Origin: an uncultured Kineosporia sp.
GTDB taxonomy: Bacteria; Actinomycetota; Actinomycetes; Actinomycetales; Kineosporiaceae
Assembly (NCBI GenBank): GCA_937859855.1
Contig: CALMAR010000061.1
Coordinates: 28,315 to 34,982, forward strand
Direction of reading: 5' to 3'
Length of the DNA stretch: 6,668 nt
Shown: positions 6,395 through 6,668 of the stretch, piece by piece
How positions within the stretch are numbered: position 1 is the stretch's first letter
Layout: each line of letters starts with the position of its first letter
Notes under the pieces: model-generated
Told to the model about the DNA's origin: nothing
What the model saw: only the letters and a program-made list of their open reading frames with translations
Databases searched by the model: none
Program-made: the position numbers and the translations under genes

Positions 6395-6596
6395 CGCCCT
6401 CGAAACCAGTCGCCTCAGCAGGCGTCACCACCCGTGCTCATGCCTGCACCTGACCGCTGGGCGCCGGGCGTGACGCCGGACAGTACCTGCGCCGGTAAGC
6501 CTTCGGCCGAAACGCCAGACCGCTGCCTGAGCCTTGTGAATGGGCGGACGGCCTGCAGTCGAATGTGCTACTTACGGAAAGCCGCCGCCGGCCTCC
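6395..6596. other. Non-coding tail after the patatin-like gene
   Basis: No convincing gene is seen on either strand. Noted structures are the 8-bp inverted repeat GGCGTCAC (6421-6428) with GTGACGCC (6470-6477) and the palindrome TTCGGCCGAA (6502-6511). Neither matches a site I recognise. Confidence 0.45.
6411..6424 (+). terminator. Short GC-rich hairpin after the patatin-like gene
   Basis: CGCCT (6411-6415) and AGGCG (6420-6424) form a 5-bp stem with a CAGC loop, 17 bases after the stop codon. There is no T tract, so termination is possible but weakly supported. Confidence 0.25.
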
Positions 6597-6668
6597 CGCT
6601 CCCGGTGCGGGCCCCCCCCGTGGCGGCCCTGACCCCACCCCCGGGCCCACACGGCGGCCGGGGCGGGC
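6597..6668. other. Low-complexity GC-rich contig edge
   Basis: C and G runs dominate, including a run of eight or more C near 6612-6619 and a GGGGCGGGC end. Together with the poly-C left edge this suggests that assembly broke down on both sides. No feature should be drawn from it. Confidence 0.55.

Noticed and set aside
6438..6650. 70-codon minus-strand frame at the right edge
   Set aside because: It begins in low-complexity G/C runs, has no family motif and no supporting ribosome-binding site.

Overview
This is a 6.7 kb, GC-rich fragment with the codon use and gene families of an Actinomycetota (high-GC Gram-positive) genome. I cannot place it to genus. Both ends run into C/G-rich low-complexity sequence (about 1-57 and 6597-6668), so the window is probably a complete short contig with unreliable edges. 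No RNA genes, CRISPR array, insertion sequence or plasmid/phage hallmarks were seen.

Layout. (1) On the minus strand, 1913 down to the left edge holds the N-terminal ~618 codons of a large regulator: a degenerate class III nucleotide-cyclase domain, an AfsR/LuxR-type STAND ATPase core, a winged-helix-like segment and the start of a TPR-like region. The contig edge cuts it. (2) At 2145-2491 (minus) lies the C-terminal remnant of a subtilisin-like (S8) protease, broken by three one-base shifts and missing the rest of the protein. (3) On the plus strand, 2674-3096 encodes a 140-aa single-domain BLUF blue-light receptor. It is followed after 27 bases by a 689-aa PAS-PAS-GGDEF-EAL protein (3124-5193) in which every diagnostic cyclase, phosphodiesterase and inhibitory-site residue checked is present. 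(4) From 5233 to 5395 is a regulatory-looking leader: a candidate promoter, a strong Shine-Dalgarno, a 19-codon ORF and a set of mutually exclusive RNA stems, one of which would cover the ribosome-binding site of the next gene. (5) That gene (5399-6394) is a patatin-like lipid acyl hydrolase, intact except for one in-frame TAG directly after the GTSAG nucleophile motif. (6) From 6395 to the end no gene is seen.

How the parts may work together. The BLUF protein and the PAS-GGDEF-EAL enzyme look like a two-gene blue-light/c-di-GMP module: the receptor has no output domain and its neighbour has no flavin photoreceptor domain. This resembles the proteobacterial PapB (BLUF)-PapA (EAL) pair. The patatin-like gene may be a separate unit controlled by its own translated leader. 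The broken protease and the single-stop patatin gene suggest gene decay or, for the stop, a single base error. The leader-peptide switch and the BLUF/GGDEF-EAL pair are the two most interesting items.
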